Below, one piece after another: positions 9,575 to 18,151 of a stretch of DNA of 64,000 nt (positions are counted from its first letter, which is position 1; each line of letters opens with the position of its first letter). The notes beneath the pieces were generated by a model, which worked only from the letters and a program-made list of their open reading frames with translations, was not told the DNA's origin and made no database searches. The position numbers and the translations under genes were made by a program. This DNA comes from Burkholderia sp. BCC1644 (lineage in GTDB: Bacteria; Pseudomonadota; Gammaproteobacteria; Burkholderiales; Burkholderiaceae), in NCBI RefSeq assembly GCF_902833225.1, contig NZ_CADFEI010000018.1, positions 1 through 64,000 on the forward strand, given 5' to 3'.

Positions 9575-9854
9575 GCTTGCGCTCCTGCGTTGCCTGATTC
9601 GGATTCGATCCGGCATTGTAGCCCGCTGCGCAACGGTCGGCTGATGCGCTGCACGACGTGCAATGCCGGCGCCGCATGGGCAGGGCGTCCGACGGCAATT
9701 TCCCTGCTTTTTTTAGGGGTTTTGCTCTAGGCGAGGGGGATTCGTGCTCATGCCATTCCTGTATATGTGACTGATTTTAAATGGAAAATCGGCTTAATAG
9801 GTGCGTCGCTTGAAATTTCGCATTATGGTTTTCGATTTCGCAATGCAAATTTTC
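9575..9854. other. Intergenic region between the OsmC gene and the small RNA promoter
   Basis: About 280 bases hold no ORF with a ribosome binding site. GC content falls towards 9780-9860, just before the small RNA promoter. The OsmC promoter should lie here on the minus strand but no clear hexamers were found. Confidence 0.5.
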
Positions 9855-9883
9855 TTGTGCAGTCGAAGACGCGTTCGTATAAT
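9855..9883 (+). promoter_or_regulatory. Strong sigma-70-type promoter for a small RNA
   Basis: TTGTGC (9855-9860) and a perfect TATAAT (9878-9883) are separated by exactly 17 bases. The next feature downstream is a compact set of hairpins and a terminator, not a protein gene on the same strand. Confidence 0.8.
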
Positions 9884-9889
9884 GAGCCT

Positions 9890-9981
9890 CATTGGTTGTC
9901 GCGCTGCGGCAACCTCCGAATGTCTCCTCCACCCTCCTCCTGAGGTGGATTAAGCCCGAACCAGCCGTTCGGGCTTTTTTT
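9890..9981 (+). ncRNA. Candidate small RNA with CUCCUCC loop (cuckoo-like)
   Basis: A transcript of about 92 nt is predicted from the promoter spacing to the end of the terminator. It contains three hairpins: GGTTG (9894-9898) with CAACC (9910-9914); TCCACC (9928-9933) with GGTGGA (9944-9949), exposing the loop CTCCTCCTGA; and the terminator. The loop is complementary to GGAGGAG, that is, to Shine-Dalgarno sequences. Hairpins with CUCCUCC-type loops are known from the cuckoo RNA and CcsR families of proteobacterial stress-related small RNAs. Membership is inferred; usually two such loops occur, and only one is seen here. No ORF in this stretch has a usable start. Confidence 0.72.
9952..9981 (+). 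terminator. Terminator of the small RNA
   Basis: The stem AAGCCCGAA/TTCGGGCTT with a short loop is followed by seven T. On the other strand there is no T run, so it does not obviously serve the minus-strand gene at 10027. Confidence 0.9.
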
Positions 9982-10026
9982 CGTCCCATGCAAACATCGG
10001 CGCGCGGCTTGCGCGCGCCGGCAGCG

Positions 10027-10326
10027 TCACGCGGGCTGCCGCGCGGCCGGCTGCGATGTCGCGTCGGGCGCCGTGCCGCGTGCGCCAGGCGCCGGCGCGT
10101 GGACGGCCGACGCGTGGCCGTGACCGCGAGCGCAGAAGTGACGGACGCGTTCGCGCACCGCGCGCAGGCGGGAGACGCGATCCTCGGCATGGGCGCTCCG
10201 GGCTTCGCCGATACGCGCATCGAGCGCGTCGAGCTTGGCTTGGCAACTGGCGTGGTCGGCGACGGCGGGTGCCGCGGCGGCCAGCAACGCGGCCGCGAAG
10301 AGGGGCGTAAGTCGTTGTTTCATCAT
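10027..10326 (-). CDS. Small periplasmic protein resembling DUF1090 (YqjC-like)
   Basis: A 99-residue protein with an N-terminal signal peptide (MMKQRLTPLFAAALLAAAA, predicted cut after AVA). It has a helical core with two cysteines, from CQAKLDALDARIGEARSA to the Cys in RVRHFC, which fits the DUF1090 pattern of a Cys-framed helix pair. The C-terminal third is a low-complexity Ala/Pro/His stretch. No function is known for the family. The start is one of two adjacent ATGs (10326 or 10323), with a weak ribosome binding site. Its codon use fits its neighbours. Confidence 0.7.
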   Translation of the reverse strand: MMKQRLTPLFAAALLAAAAPAVADHASCQAKLDALDARIGEARSAHAEDRVSRLRAVRERVRHFCARGHGHASAVHAPAPGARGTAPDATSQPAARQPA

Positions 10327-10486
10327 GCTTGTTTGTTGTTTTCCGTGTTCGGCCGGTCTGGCGCGGCAAGGTCAGGTGCCGCGCGTCGATGGGTGCCGCC
10401 CCGGGCGCTCGGTTCGCCTGGCTGGTTGGGGCACGACCGGATTTTGGCCCATTTCGGGCGCCGCGGACACGGGGCGTGGATTCCCT

Positions 10487-10516
10487 TTGACCGCGTCGCC
10501 GTATTTCCTTTATAAT
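10487..10516 (+). promoter_or_regulatory. Promoter of rplM-rpsI
   Basis: TTGACC (10487-10492) and a perfect TATAAT (10511-10516) are spaced by 18 bases. The predicted transcript has an untranslated leader of about 115 bases before rplM. Confidence 0.8.
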
Positions 10517-10637
10517 TCAGGGCTTTTCCGCATTCATGCCCACGGAAAAAGAACAGGGAGAGCCTGCACCGCGCCTCGAAGCGCACACAGACAAGCAGGA
10601 CGAACACATCGGGCAAAGCATTTTTTTTGGATCGATC

Positions 10638-11066
10638 ATGAAGACGTTTTCCGCAAAAGCCCATGAGGTGACGCGCGAATGGTACGTGATTGACGCGACG
10701 GATAAGGTTCTCGGCCGTGTTGCCAGCGAAGTGGCACGCCGTCTGCGCGGCAAGCACAAGCCTGAGTTCACTCCGCACGTCGATACTGGTGATTTCATCA
10801 TCATCGTCAACGCGAGCAAGTTGAAGGTCACGGGCAACAAGACGCTGGACAAGAAGTACTACCGTCACTCGGGCTACCCGGGCGGTATCTATGAAACGAC
10901 GTTCGGCAAGATGCAGGAACGCTTCCCGGGCCGCGCGCTCGAGAAAGCGGTCAAGGGCATGCTGCCGAAGGGCCCGCTCGGCTACGCGATGATCAAGAAG
11001 CTGAAGGTCTACGCAGAAGCGACGCATCCGCATTCGGCTCAGCAGCCGAAGGCGCTCGAGATCTAA
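10638..11066 (+). CDS. rplM: 50S ribosomal protein L13
   Basis: L13 is an early-assembling protein of the large subunit. The 142-residue product has the family core [16 protein letters not shown], the [15 protein letters not shown] and [10 protein letters not shown] stretches, and the C-terminal [10 protein letters not shown] start at the ATG at 10638, which gives the standard N-terminus [11 protein letters not shown]. An in-frame ATG at 10536 exists but lies in the leader and would add 34 unconserved residues. The true start has only a weak GGA upstream, after a run of eight T. It is followed 10 bases later by rpsI, the usual pair. Confidence 0.98.
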   Translation: MKTFSAKAHEVTREWYVIDATDKVLGRVASEVARRLRGKHKPEFTPHVDTGDFIIIVNASKLKVTGNKTLDKKYYRHSGYPGGIYETTFGKMQERFPGRALEKAVKGMLPKGPLGYAMIKKLKVYAEATHPHSAQQPKALEI

Positions 11067-11076
11067 GGGGACCCAC

Positions 11077-11469
11077 ATGATCGGTAACTGGAACTACGGT
11101 ACGGGCCGCCGCAAGAGCGCAGTCGCACGTGTCTTCATCAAGGCTGGCAAGGGCGACATCGTCGTCAACGGCAAGCCCATCGCTGACTACTTCTCGCGCG
11201 AAACGTCGCTGATGATCGTGCGTCAACCGCTGGAACTCACGAACCACGGCCAGACGTTCGACATCAAGGTGAACGTGAATGGCGGCGGCGAAACGGGTCA
11301 GGCAGGCGCAGTGCGCCACGGCATCACCCGTGCACTGATCGACTACGATGCGACGCTGAAGCCGTCGCTGTCGAGCGCAGGCTTCGTCACGCGCGATGCG
11401 CGTGAAGTCGAGCGTAAGAAGGTCGGTCTGCGCAAGGCACGCCGCGCCAAGCAGTTCTCGAAGCGTTAA
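11077..11469 (+). CDS. rpsI: 30S ribosomal protein S9
   Basis: S9 is a small-subunit protein whose C-terminal tail reaches towards P-site tRNA. All 130 residues match the family: [13 protein letters not shown] near the N-terminus, the conserved [26 protein letters not shown] in the middle, and the basic tail [18 protein letters not shown]. The AAGGGG ribosome binding site lies in the short gap after rplM, with which it is co-transcribed. A strong terminator closes the operon. Confidence 0.98.
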   Translation: MIGNWNYGTGRRKSAVARVFIKAGKGDIVVNGKPIADYFSRETSLMIVRQPLELTNHGQTFDIKVNVNGGGETGQAGAVRHGITRALIDYDATLKPSLSSAGFVTRDAREVERKKVGLRKARRAKQFSKR

Positions 11470-11511
11470 TTCCGCTTCATGGCCTCGCCGCCTTCGGGTG
11501 GCGTCCGCCGG

Positions 11512-11545
11512 AAAAACCGCCAGCTTTCGCGCTGGCGGTTTTTTT
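11512..11545 (+). terminator. Terminator of rplM-rpsI
   Basis: The stem AAACCGCCAGC/GCTGGCGGTTT is flanked by A on the left and followed by a run of T. Confidence 0.92.
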
Positions 11546-11698
11546 ATGCCCGCTTGTTTGCCCGCGCCCAGGCCACCGCCGCGGCAGCCCGCGCGGGCAG
11601 GTTTGATGAAATCGACAAGAACCTATTGATTTCATGGACTTCAGCACGATCTTCTGATCGGCCCTACAATAGCGGCTAAAGCTTTTTGGAGAGTTCGA

Positions 11699-12070
11699 AT
11701 GAACGCTGTTACCGAATCCGCAGCAACGACGACCGATATGCCGCTGCCGTTCGTCTTCACCGACGCCGCGGCCGACAAGGTCAAGCAATTGATCGACGAA
11801 GAGGGCAATCCCGACCTGAAGCTGCGCGTGTTCGTGCAGGGTGGCGGCTGCTCCGGCTTCCAGTATGGCTTCACGTTCGACGAGGAAGTCAACGAGGACG
11901 ACACCGTGATGAACAAGAACGGCGTCCAGCTCCTGATCGACTCGATGAGCTACCAGTACCTGGTCGGCGCCGAGATCGACTACAAGGACGACCTCAACGG
12001 CGCCCAGTTCGTGATCAAGAATCCGAACGCGACCACCACCTGCGGGTGCGGTTCGTCGTTCTCGGTCTGA
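11699..12070 (+). CDS. erpA: Iron-sulfur cluster insertion protein ErpA
   Basis: An A-type carrier that passes iron-sulfur clusters to target enzymes, including those of isoprenoid synthesis and respiration. The 123-residue protein has the three cluster-binding cysteines: Cys51 in [11 protein letters not shown], and Cys115 and Cys117 in [11 protein letters not shown]. The acidic stretch after the first cysteine is also typical. The start follows TTGGAGAG. A TACAAT at 11665-11670 may be its -10, with no clear -35. It is a single-gene unit ending in a shared terminator. ErpA is preferred over IscA because there is no isc operon around it. Confidence 0.95.
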   Translation: MNAVTESAATTTDMPLPFVFTDAAADKVKQLIDEEGNPDLKLRVFVQGGGCSGFQYGFTFDEEVNEDDTVMNKNGVQLLIDSMSYQYLVGAEIDYKDDLNGAQFVIKNPNATTTCGCGSSFSV

Positions 12071-12104
12071 GCGCGCACCAGATCCGCACCGGTTCGCCGG
12101 AATG

Positions 12105-12133
12105 AAAAACGGGGCTTCATGCCCCGTTTTTTT
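12105..12133. terminator. Bidirectional terminator between erpA and anmK
   Basis: The stem ACGGGGC/GCCCCGT has A on the left and seven T on the right. It lies between two converging genes. Confidence 0.88.
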
Positions 12134-12177
12134 ACGCCCGTCTGCCATGCGGCGCCCGCCGCGTGGCGCGCCTCGTG

Positions 12178-13326
12178 TCAGCGCGGATAGAGCGCACCGA
12201 GCACGCGGTTGCCGGCTGCGCCGGTGACCGTCGCGAGATTGCCGGGCTGGCGCGCGGTGAAGCGATAGGCAAGCCACGCGAACGCGAGCGCCTCGACCTG
12301 CTGCGGCGGCACGCCGAGCGCGGCTGTCGTATCGACGGTGGCCGGCACGCCGGCCTCGTGCAGCGCGTGCCGGAGCGCGTCGAGCAGCACCGGATTGCGT
12401 GCGCCGCCGCCGCAGACGAAGACGGCCTTGCAGCCCGATGCGTGTTTGGCGATCTCGCGTGCGACCGACACGGCGGTCAGCGCGGTGAGGGTCGCCTGCA
12501 CGTTCTCCGGCGCGACCTGAGCGAACGCGGCGAGCTTCGCGTCGAGCCATGCGGGATTGAACAGGTCGCGACCGGTGCTTTTCGGCGGCGGTGCGGCGAA
12601 ATACGGCTCGTCGAGCAGCGCGTCGAGCAGCGGCGCGTGCACGGTGCCGCGCGCGGCGAACTTGCCGCCGTCGTCGTACGGCTTGCCCAGATGGCGGGTC
12701 GCCCATTCGTCGAGCAGCGCGTTCGCGGGACCGCAGTCGAAGCCGCGCACGTCGCCGCCTTCGCCTGGCAGGATCGTGATGTTGCTGATCCCGCCAAGAT
12801 TGCAGACGACGCGCGTTTCGCCCGGCGCACCGAACACCGTCGCGTGAAACGCCGGCGCGAGCGGCGCGCCGTGGCCGCCGGCGGCCACATCGCGGCTGCG
12901 GAAATCGGCGATTACGTCGACCTGGGTCAGCTCGGCGAGCAGCGCCGGATTGTTGAGCTGCCGCGTATAGCCGCGCTCGGGGCGATGACGCACCGTCTGG
13001 CCGTGCACGCCGATCGCGCGGATCTCGTCGCGCGACAGCCCGGCCGTGCGCTGCAATTCGTGGCAGCACACCGCGTAGCGCGTGACGAGCGCGTTCGCCG
13101 CGAGCGATTCGCGGTCGATCTCGTCGTCGCCGGGCTGTTGCAGCGCGAACAGCGCGTCGCGCAGCGATTGCGCGAAGCCGACGAACGCTTCCGCGAGCAC
13201 GACCGGCGCCTTGCCGGTCTCGAAACGCACGGCGACGCCGTCGACGCCGTCCATGCTGGTTCCCGACATCAGCCCGAAGTAGATGCCGTCGGCCGGATGG
13301 GCGTTTTGCGGCTGTCGTTGCGGCAC
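12178..13326 (-). CDS. anmK: Anhydro-N-acetylmuramic acid kinase
   Basis: AnmK phosphorylates 1,6-anhydro-MurNAc released from peptidoglycan and opens the anhydro ring, feeding cell-wall recycling. The 382-residue protein has the ATP-binding phosphate loop [13 protein letters not shown] near residue 18, the catalytic-region [15 protein letters not shown], the GGISNIT stretch and the C-terminal [10 protein letters not shown]. Start is a GTG at 13326 with AGGAG nine bases upstream. It diverges from tyrS, with about 140 bases between the starts. In many proteobacteria it sits next to erpA and tyrS, as here. Confidence 0.95.
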   Translation of the reverse strand: MPQRQPQNAHPADGIYFGLMSGTSMDGVDGVAVRFETGKAPVVLAEAFVGFAQSLRDALFALQQPGDDEIDRESLAANALVTRYAVCCHELQRTAGLSRDEIRAIGVHGQTVRHRPERGYTRQLNNPALLAELTQVDVIADFRSRDVAAGGHGAPLAPAFHATVFGAPGETRVVCNLGGISNITILPGEGGDVRGFDCGPANALLDEWATRHLGKPYDDGGKFAARGTVHAPLLDALLDEPYFAAPPPKSTGRDLFNPAWLDAKLAAFAQVAPENVQATLTALTAVSVAREIAKHASGCKAVFVCGGGARNPVLLDALRHALHEAGVPATVDTTAALGVPPQQVEALAFAWLAYRFTARQPGNLATVTGAAGNRVLGALYPR

Positions 13327-13468
13327 GTTGGGTTCTCCTGGATCGTGCGGCGCGGGCCGGTGCCGCGCGCCTTGCGCCCGATTATCCGCGCAACCTGACG
13401 CGCCGTTAAGCGATGCGCGCGCAAGTTATGGGAAAATCCCTGTTTTTGCGACATTCTTCCTGGCACCG

Positions 13469-14710
13469 ATGAGCACCGAATCCAGTTCCAAGCCTGTTTT
13501 CCCGATCACCGACGAAGTCCGGCATGCGCTCGCCGTCACGAAGCGCGGCGTCGACGAACTGCTGATCGAGGAAGAGTTCGCGCAGAAGCTCGCGCGCAGC
13601 GCGGCCACGAACACGCCGCTTCGCATCAAGCTCGGCCTCGATCCGACCGCGCCCGACATCCACATCGGCCACACGGTCGTGCTGAACAAGATGCGTCAGC
13701 TGCAGGATCTCGGCCACACGGTGATCTTCCTGATCGGCGATTTCACGTCGCTGATCGGCGATCCGTCGGGCCGTAATGCGACGCGCCCGCCGCTCACGCG
13801 CGAGCAGATCGAATCGAATGCGAAGACCTACTTCGAGCAGGCCGCACTTGTGCTCGATCGCGACAAGACCGAGATCCGCTACAACAGCGAATGGTCGATG
13901 CCGCTCGGCGCGGACGGGATGATCAAGCTGGCGTCGCGCTACACGGTCGCGCGGATCCTCGAGCGTGAAGACTTCACGAAGCGCTTCCAGGGCGGCGTGC
14001 CGATCTCGATCCACGAGTTCCTGTACCCGCTGATGCAGGGTTACGACTCGGTCGCGCTGAACGCCGATCTCGAGCTCGGCGGCACCGACCAGAAGTTCAA
14101 CCTGCTGGTCGGCCGCGAACTGCAGAAGCAGTACGGCCAGGAACAGCAGTGCATTCTGACGATGCCGCTGCTCGAAGGCCTCGACGGCGTCGAGAAGATG
14201 TCGAAGTCGAAGGGCAACTACGTCGGCATCAGCGAGAAGCCGACCGACATGTTCGGCAAGCTGATGAGCATCTCGGACACGCTGATGTGGCGTTACTTCG
14301 AGCTGCTGTCGTTCCGCAGCCTCGACGAGATCGCCGGCTTCAAGCGCGAGGCCGAAGGCGGCCGCAACCCGCGCGACTTCAAGGTGCTGCTCGCGCAGGA
14401 AATCGTCGCGCGATTCCACTCGCAGCCCGATGCCGAGCGTGCGCTGGAGGACTTCAACCACCGCGCGAAGGGCGGCGTGCCGGACGACATTCCGGCGGTC
14501 ACGCTTGCCGGCGCGCCGCTGGCGATCGGCCAGCTGTTGAAGCAGGCCGGCCTCGTGCCGTCGACGAGCGAAGCGCTGCGCAACATCGAGCAGGGCGGTG
14601 TGAAGATCGACGGCGCGACGGTGTCGGACAAGGGCCTGAAGATCGAAGCCGGCGAGTTCGTCGTGCAGGTCGGCAAGCGCCGCTTCGCGCGCGTCACGCT
14701 GACCGCATGA
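13469..14710 (+). CDS. tyrS: Tyrosyl-tRNA synthetase (KMSKS type)
   Basis: Charges tRNA-Tyr with tyrosine. The 413-residue protein has the class I signatures HIGH (65-68) and KMSKS (243-247), the tyrosine-pocket stretch [16 protein letters not shown], and an S4 RNA-binding domain in the last 65 residues. The KMSKS form, rather than the KFGKT form of E. coli TyrS, places it in the TyrZ-like subgroup. The ATG at 13469 gives the normal N-terminus; the longer frame from 13283 runs through the anmK promoter region. The stop overlaps the start of dtd. Confidence 0.96.
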   Translation: MSTESSSKPVFPITDEVRHALAVTKRGVDELLIEEEFAQKLARSAATNTPLRIKLGLDPTAPDIHIGHTVVLNKMRQLQDLGHTVIFLIGDFTSLIGDPSGRNATRPPLTREQIESNAKTYFEQAALVLDRDKTEIRYNSEWSMPLGADGMIKLASRYTVARILEREDFTKRFQGGVPISIHEFLYPLMQGYDSVALNADLELGGTDQKFNLLVGRELQKQYGQEQQCILTMPLLEGLDGVEKMSKSKGNYVGISEKPTDMFGKLMSISDTLMWRYFELLSFRSLDEIAGFKREAEGGRNPRDFKVLLAQEIVARFHSQPDAERALEDFNHRAKGGVPDDIPAVTLAGAPLAIGQLLKQAGLVPSTSEALRNIEQGGVKIDGATVSDKGLKIEAGEFVVQVGKRRFARVTLTA

Positions 14711-15165
14711 TCGCGCTGATCCAGCGCGTGAAGCGCGCCGACGTGCGCGTCGGCGACCGTACGACCGGCGAGATCGGCGCGGGCCTGCTTGCGCTGGTCT
14801 GCGCGGAACGCGGCGACACCGACGCGGCAGCCGACAAGCTGCTCGCGAAGATGCTCGGCTACCGCGTGTTCAGCGACGCGGCCGGCAAGATGAACCTGCC
14901 GGTGTCGAACATCGACGGCGAGGGCCGCGCGGGCGGCCTGCTGCTCGTGTCGCAGTTCACGCTGGCAGCCGATACCAACAGCGGGCTGCGTCCGAGCTTC
15001 ACGCCGGCCGCGCCGCCCGACGAAGGTGCGCGGCTGTTCGATTATTTCGTTGCGGCTGCACGGGCGCGCCATCCGGTCGTCGAGACGGGCGAGTTCGGCG
15101 CCGACATGCAGGTGTCGCTCGTCAACGACGGCCCCGTGACGTTCTGGCTGCAAGTGCGGCCCTGA
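14707..15165 (+). CDS. dtd: D-aminoacyl-tRNA deacylase
   Basis: Hydrolyses D-amino acids wrongly attached to tRNA, such as D-Tyr, and so proofreads the product of the upstream gene. The 152-residue protein has both signature motifs: SQFTLAAD (82-89) and the C-terminal NDGPVTFWL (140-148), whose Gly-cisPro pair gives chiral selectivity. The ATG overlaps the tyrS stop as ATGA, so translation is probably coupled. Confidence 0.96.
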   Translation: MIALIQRVKRADVRVGDRTTGEIGAGLLALVCAERGDTDAAADKLLAKMLGYRVFSDAAGKMNLPVSNIDGEGRAGGLLLVSQFTLAADTNSGLRPSFTPAAPPDEGARLFDYFVAAARARHPVVETGEFGADMQVSLVNDGPVTFWLQVRP

Positions 15166-15188
15166 TTCTTCCCCGGAGACGCGCCGCG

Positions 15189-15854
15189 ATGGCCACCACG
15201 CAGATTCTTTTCATCCGCCATGGCGAGACGGCCTGGAACCGCATCAAGCGCATCCAGGGCCATATCGACATTCCGCTGGCCGACTCCGGGCTCGCACAGG
15301 CGAAGCGGCTGGCAGCCCGGCTCGAACGGGAGGCGCGCGACGGCGCGCGAATCGACGCGGTCTACTCGAGCGACCTGATGCGTGCGCAACAGACCGCACA
15401 ACCCTTTGCCGATGCGCTTGGTCTGTCGCTGCAGCTGCGCGAAGGGTTGCGCGAACGCTCGTACGGCGCGTTCCAGGGGCACGACAGCACCGAGATCGAG
15501 ACGCTGTTCCCGGATGCGTACGCGGCCTGGCAGACGCGCGACCCGGGTTTTGCGCCGGAAGGCGGCGAGTCGCAGCGTGAGCTCTATCACCGCGTGCTGC
15601 ATGCGCTCGAACCGATCGTCGCCGCGCATCCGGGCGGCCGGATCGCCTGTGTCGCGCATGGCGGCGTGCTCGACTGCGTGTACCGCTTTGCGAACGGAAT
15701 CGAGCTGTCGGCGCCGCGCAATTACCCGCTGCTCAATACGAGCATCAACGTCGTCGATTACGTGGATGGCCGCGCGCAGGTCGTGCAGTGGGCGGACGTG
15801 TCGCATCTGGAAGCGGCGAGCGACGACGACGACGGGTACCGCAAGGTGCTCTGA
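15189..15854 (+). CDS. Histidine phosphatase (phosphoglycerate mutase-like, GpmB/CobC type)
   Basis: A 221-residue histidine phosphatase superfamily member. The catalytic RHGET motif is at residues 10-14 (His11 is phosphorylated), the second arginine is in YSSDLMRAQQTA, and the second catalytic histidine is in VAHGGVLD. The sequence is of the cofactor-independent-of-BPG phosphatase type, not a glycolytic mutase of GpmA type; the substrate cannot be told. It follows dtd by 23 bases with GGAGAC as ribosome binding site and probably belongs to the tyrS-dtd operon. Confidence 0.88.
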   Translation: MATTQILFIRHGETAWNRIKRIQGHIDIPLADSGLAQAKRLAARLEREARDGARIDAVYSSDLMRAQQTAQPFADALGLSLQLREGLRERSYGAFQGHDSTEIETLFPDAYAAWQTRDPGFAPEGGESQRELYHRVLHALEPIVAAHPGGRIACVAHGGVLDCVYRFANGIELSAPRNYPLLNTSINVVDYVDGRAQVVQWADVSHLEAASDDDDGYRKVL

Positions 15855-15908
15855 GTCCGCGGGCCCTGCACGGTACCGCCGGCCGGGGCTTCCGTTACCG
15901 CGAGCCGC

Positions 15909-17030
15909 TTACTGCGGCAGCGCGTGGCGTGCCTTGTAGTCGAGCGCGTACGCGATCTTGCCCGGTTTGTCGGCCGCGATCGGCTGGCGCAGCTTGTCGA
16001 ATTCTCCCTTGTTGTATTTCTTCCCGCCGTTGATCGCATCGGCGCGCCCGAGGTCGGCTCCCGTCTTGCCGTCGATCACCGGGTCCGTTGCCGCGACCAT
16101 TCGCGTCGACGCATTCCAGACCGCATTCAGATAGCCCGTGTCGGCCTTCGCCGGATCGGGATCGGTCGTGCCGCCGCGCGTGAGGTCGTAGCTCGCCAGC
16201 GCGAACGTGCCGGGCTGCGCGCGCAGCCAGTCGGCCCAGTAGAACTCGAGGTAGTCGGTGGCTTGCGCGGGCTTGCTGTAGCCGATGTCGCGCGTGAAGT
16301 AGACGAGCGACCGGTAGCGGTCGTTCGTCATCCCGAGTTTCAGGCCGAGCCCGGTCGGCAGTTGCGCGGTCGCGATTGCCTTGCCTTCGCCGTTCTTCAG
16401 GCGCAGGTAGCCTCGGCTTTGCATCTGTTGCCAGAACGCGTCGCCCGAGTAGTCGCTGAGGTTGTCCTTGACGACGACGTGAACGTGCAGCGCCGCGCCG
16501 CCGTCGGGCGTCTCGTAGTAGGTCGACAGGCCGTGATGACCGTCGGTCAGGTACAGCGCATCGCCGTTCGGGCCGATCACGACGGGGTTCAGCACCGAGC
16601 GGTCGCGGGCGTTCGCGTCCGTCGTCGTGCACGTGTAGCTCGCGGGCTCGCGCAGCGACGACTTGGCCGTGTAGCCGCTCGATGCGACGCCGCCGAGCCC
16701 TTCGTCCGCGCAGAAGTCGTCGAATTTCTTGTCGGGCTGCAGTTCGTAGCGGCCGAGCTTGTAATAGATCTGGTCGTAGCCAATCGCACCCTGGGTCGGA
16801 TGGAGATCGCCGAGCGTCACGTCGATCAGGTCGCCCGCGCGCGCGGCCTTCCACTTGCCCGCTTGCGGCGTGACGGTGGCCGGCGGGGGCGTGGTGCCGC
16901 CGGACGGCGTTTGCGAGTCGGTACGCGCCACGGCGGCGACATCGTCGCCTCCGCAAGCGGTGAGGGCGAAGACGGTGGACAGGCTGGCGGCGAGGGCGAA
17001 ACGGATCGGCAGGCGGAGCATCGCGGGCAT
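15909..17030 (-). CDS. Lipoprotein with a ParB-like nuclease fold (ParBc_2 type)
   Basis: A 373-residue protein with a lipoprotein signal (hydrophobic stretch from MLRLPIRFALAASL, lipobox LTAC, then GGDD). After a Thr/Pro-rich linker the domain begins DVTLGDLHPTQGAIGYDQI and includes LYLTDGHHGLSTYYE. This matches my memory of the family described as putative ParB-like nuclease (PF08857), in which residues such as these form the ParB fold. A nuclease in the periplasm or outer membrane is unusual; the name reflects fold similarity only and no activity is shown. Start choice is uncertain: I use the ATG at 17030 next to the signal peptide; 17093 and 17021 are alternatives and none has a clear ribosome binding site. 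Confidence 0.75.
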   Translation of the reverse strand: MPAMLRLPIRFALAASLSTVFALTACGGDDVAAVARTDSQTPSGGTTPPPATVTPQAGKWKAARAGDLIDVTLGDLHPTQGAIGYDQIYYKLGRYELQPDKKFDDFCADEGLGGVASSGYTAKSSLREPASYTCTTTDANARDRSVLNPVVIGPNGDALYLTDGHHGLSTYYETPDGGAALHVHVVVKDNLSDYSGDAFWQQMQSRGYLRLKNGEGKAIATAQLPTGLGLKLGMTNDRYRSLVYFTRDIGYSKPAQATDYLEFYWADWLRAQPGTFALASYDLTRGGTTDPDPAKADTGYLNAVWNASTRMVAATDPVIDGKTGADLGRADAINGGKKYNKGEFDKLRQPIAADKPGKIAYALDYKARHALPQ

Positions 17031-17173
17031 CGGGTGTCGGTCGGGTGGACGGGACACCGCGCGGGTCACGGACAGGCGGGACGAGCAGGACATGCGACCG
17101 TGCGCGGGTGTAAGCCCGTCAGCTTGTCACAGGAATTTGACAGCAAATTGAAATGATCGGAAGAACCGGATCG

Positions 17174-18127
17174 TCAGGTGGACGGGGTGCCGTCGGGCGG
17201 GGGCGCGGTCGCGCGACGGCGTGCGCGTTTCGACGCGCCGTTGACGAGCGCCCAGCGCAGCACGGGGGCGACGGCCCGTACGCCGGGCCGGACCACCGCG
17301 CGGCGCAGCGGCGCGAACGTCGATACGCCGAGCATGCGCTGCGCCCAGGGCGGCAGCAGGTCGATTCCCGCATGCATCATCAGCGACGCGGCCGGCCGCA
17401 GCGCGGGTGTCGCGACCGGCGCCTTCAGCAGGATGTCCATCACGTCGAAGGTGTGCGGCCCGGCCTCGAGTTCAGGCTGCATGCGCGCGAGGTAGGCGGC
17501 AACCTCGGCGCGCGAACGCGGAACCCCTTGGGCGCCGAGCGACTCGGCGATCAATGCCGTTTCGGCGTAGTAGCGGTCCTGCAGCTCGCCCGGCAGCGAC
17601 GGATTCACGTAGCGCAGATGCGCGGCGAGGAAACTCGACACTTCCGCGACATGCACCCAGGTCAGCAACGCCGGATCGTCGGCGCGGTACGGGCGGCCGT
17701 CCGGCGCGGTGCCCGAGATGCGCGCGTGGATCGATTTCACGCGCTCGATCAGCGCGAGGGCGTCCGCGCGGCTGCCGAACGTCGTGCCCGTGATGAACGT
17801 GGCGGTACGGCGCAAGCGGCCGAGGATGTCGGTGCGGAACGACGAGTGATCCCAGACGCCCGCGAGCGCGAGCGGGTGGAGCGCCTGCAGCAGCAGCGCG
17901 GCGATGCCGCCCGTCATCATCGACGTGAAGTCGGCATGCACGCGCCAGCAGACGGCATCGGGGCCGAACAGCCCAGGGTCGCCAGGCGGTGAAGAGAGAT
18001 CGAGCGACGGGCCGCCGCCGCCCGCCGTCAGGTGCGTGATGCCGGCCACCAGCCGCTTGCGGATCGGCTCGGCCCAGCGCGGGCCCGGTGCGGGTGCGGC
18101 GGGGTGGCGGCTGGGCGGTGTGGTCAT
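17174..18127 (-). CDS. Oxygenase MpaB family protein (DUF2236)
   Basis: A 317-residue protein of the DUF2236/MpaB family, related to heme-containing latex clearing protein and to a fungal mycophenolic acid pathway oxygenase. Family-typical stretches are LLLQALHPLALAGVWDHSSF, RLRRTATFITGTTFGSRADA, the TWVHVAEVSSFL helix and RYYAETALIAESLG. Conserved histidines in ALHPL and TWVHV are candidates for heme binding. Signal peptide and membrane segments are absent. The substrate is unknown. It begins 24 bases after the ruvB stop on the same strand, so it could be read through from the ruv genes. Confidence 0.82.
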   Translation of the reverse strand: MTTPPSRHPAAPAPGPRWAEPIRKRLVAGITHLTAGGGGPSLDLSSPPGDPGLFGPDAVCWRVHADFTSMMTGGIAALLLQALHPLALAGVWDHSSFRTDILGRLRRTATFITGTTFGSRADALALIERVKSIHARISGTAPDGRPYRADDPALLTWVHVAEVSSFLAAHLRYVNPSLPGELQDRYYAETALIAESLGAQGVPRSRAEVAAYLARMQPELEAGPHTFDVMDILLKAPVATPALRPAASLMMHAGIDLLPPWAQRMLGVSTFAPLRRAVVRPGVRAVAPVLRWALVNGASKRARRRATAPPPDGTPST

Positions 18128-18151
18128 GGCGGGCGCGGCTCGGGCGACGGG

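Noticed and set aside
10536-10637. In-frame extension of rplM from the ATG at 10536
   Set aside because: It lies in the untranslated leader and would add 34 residues not found in L13. It is mentioned only as part of the leader.
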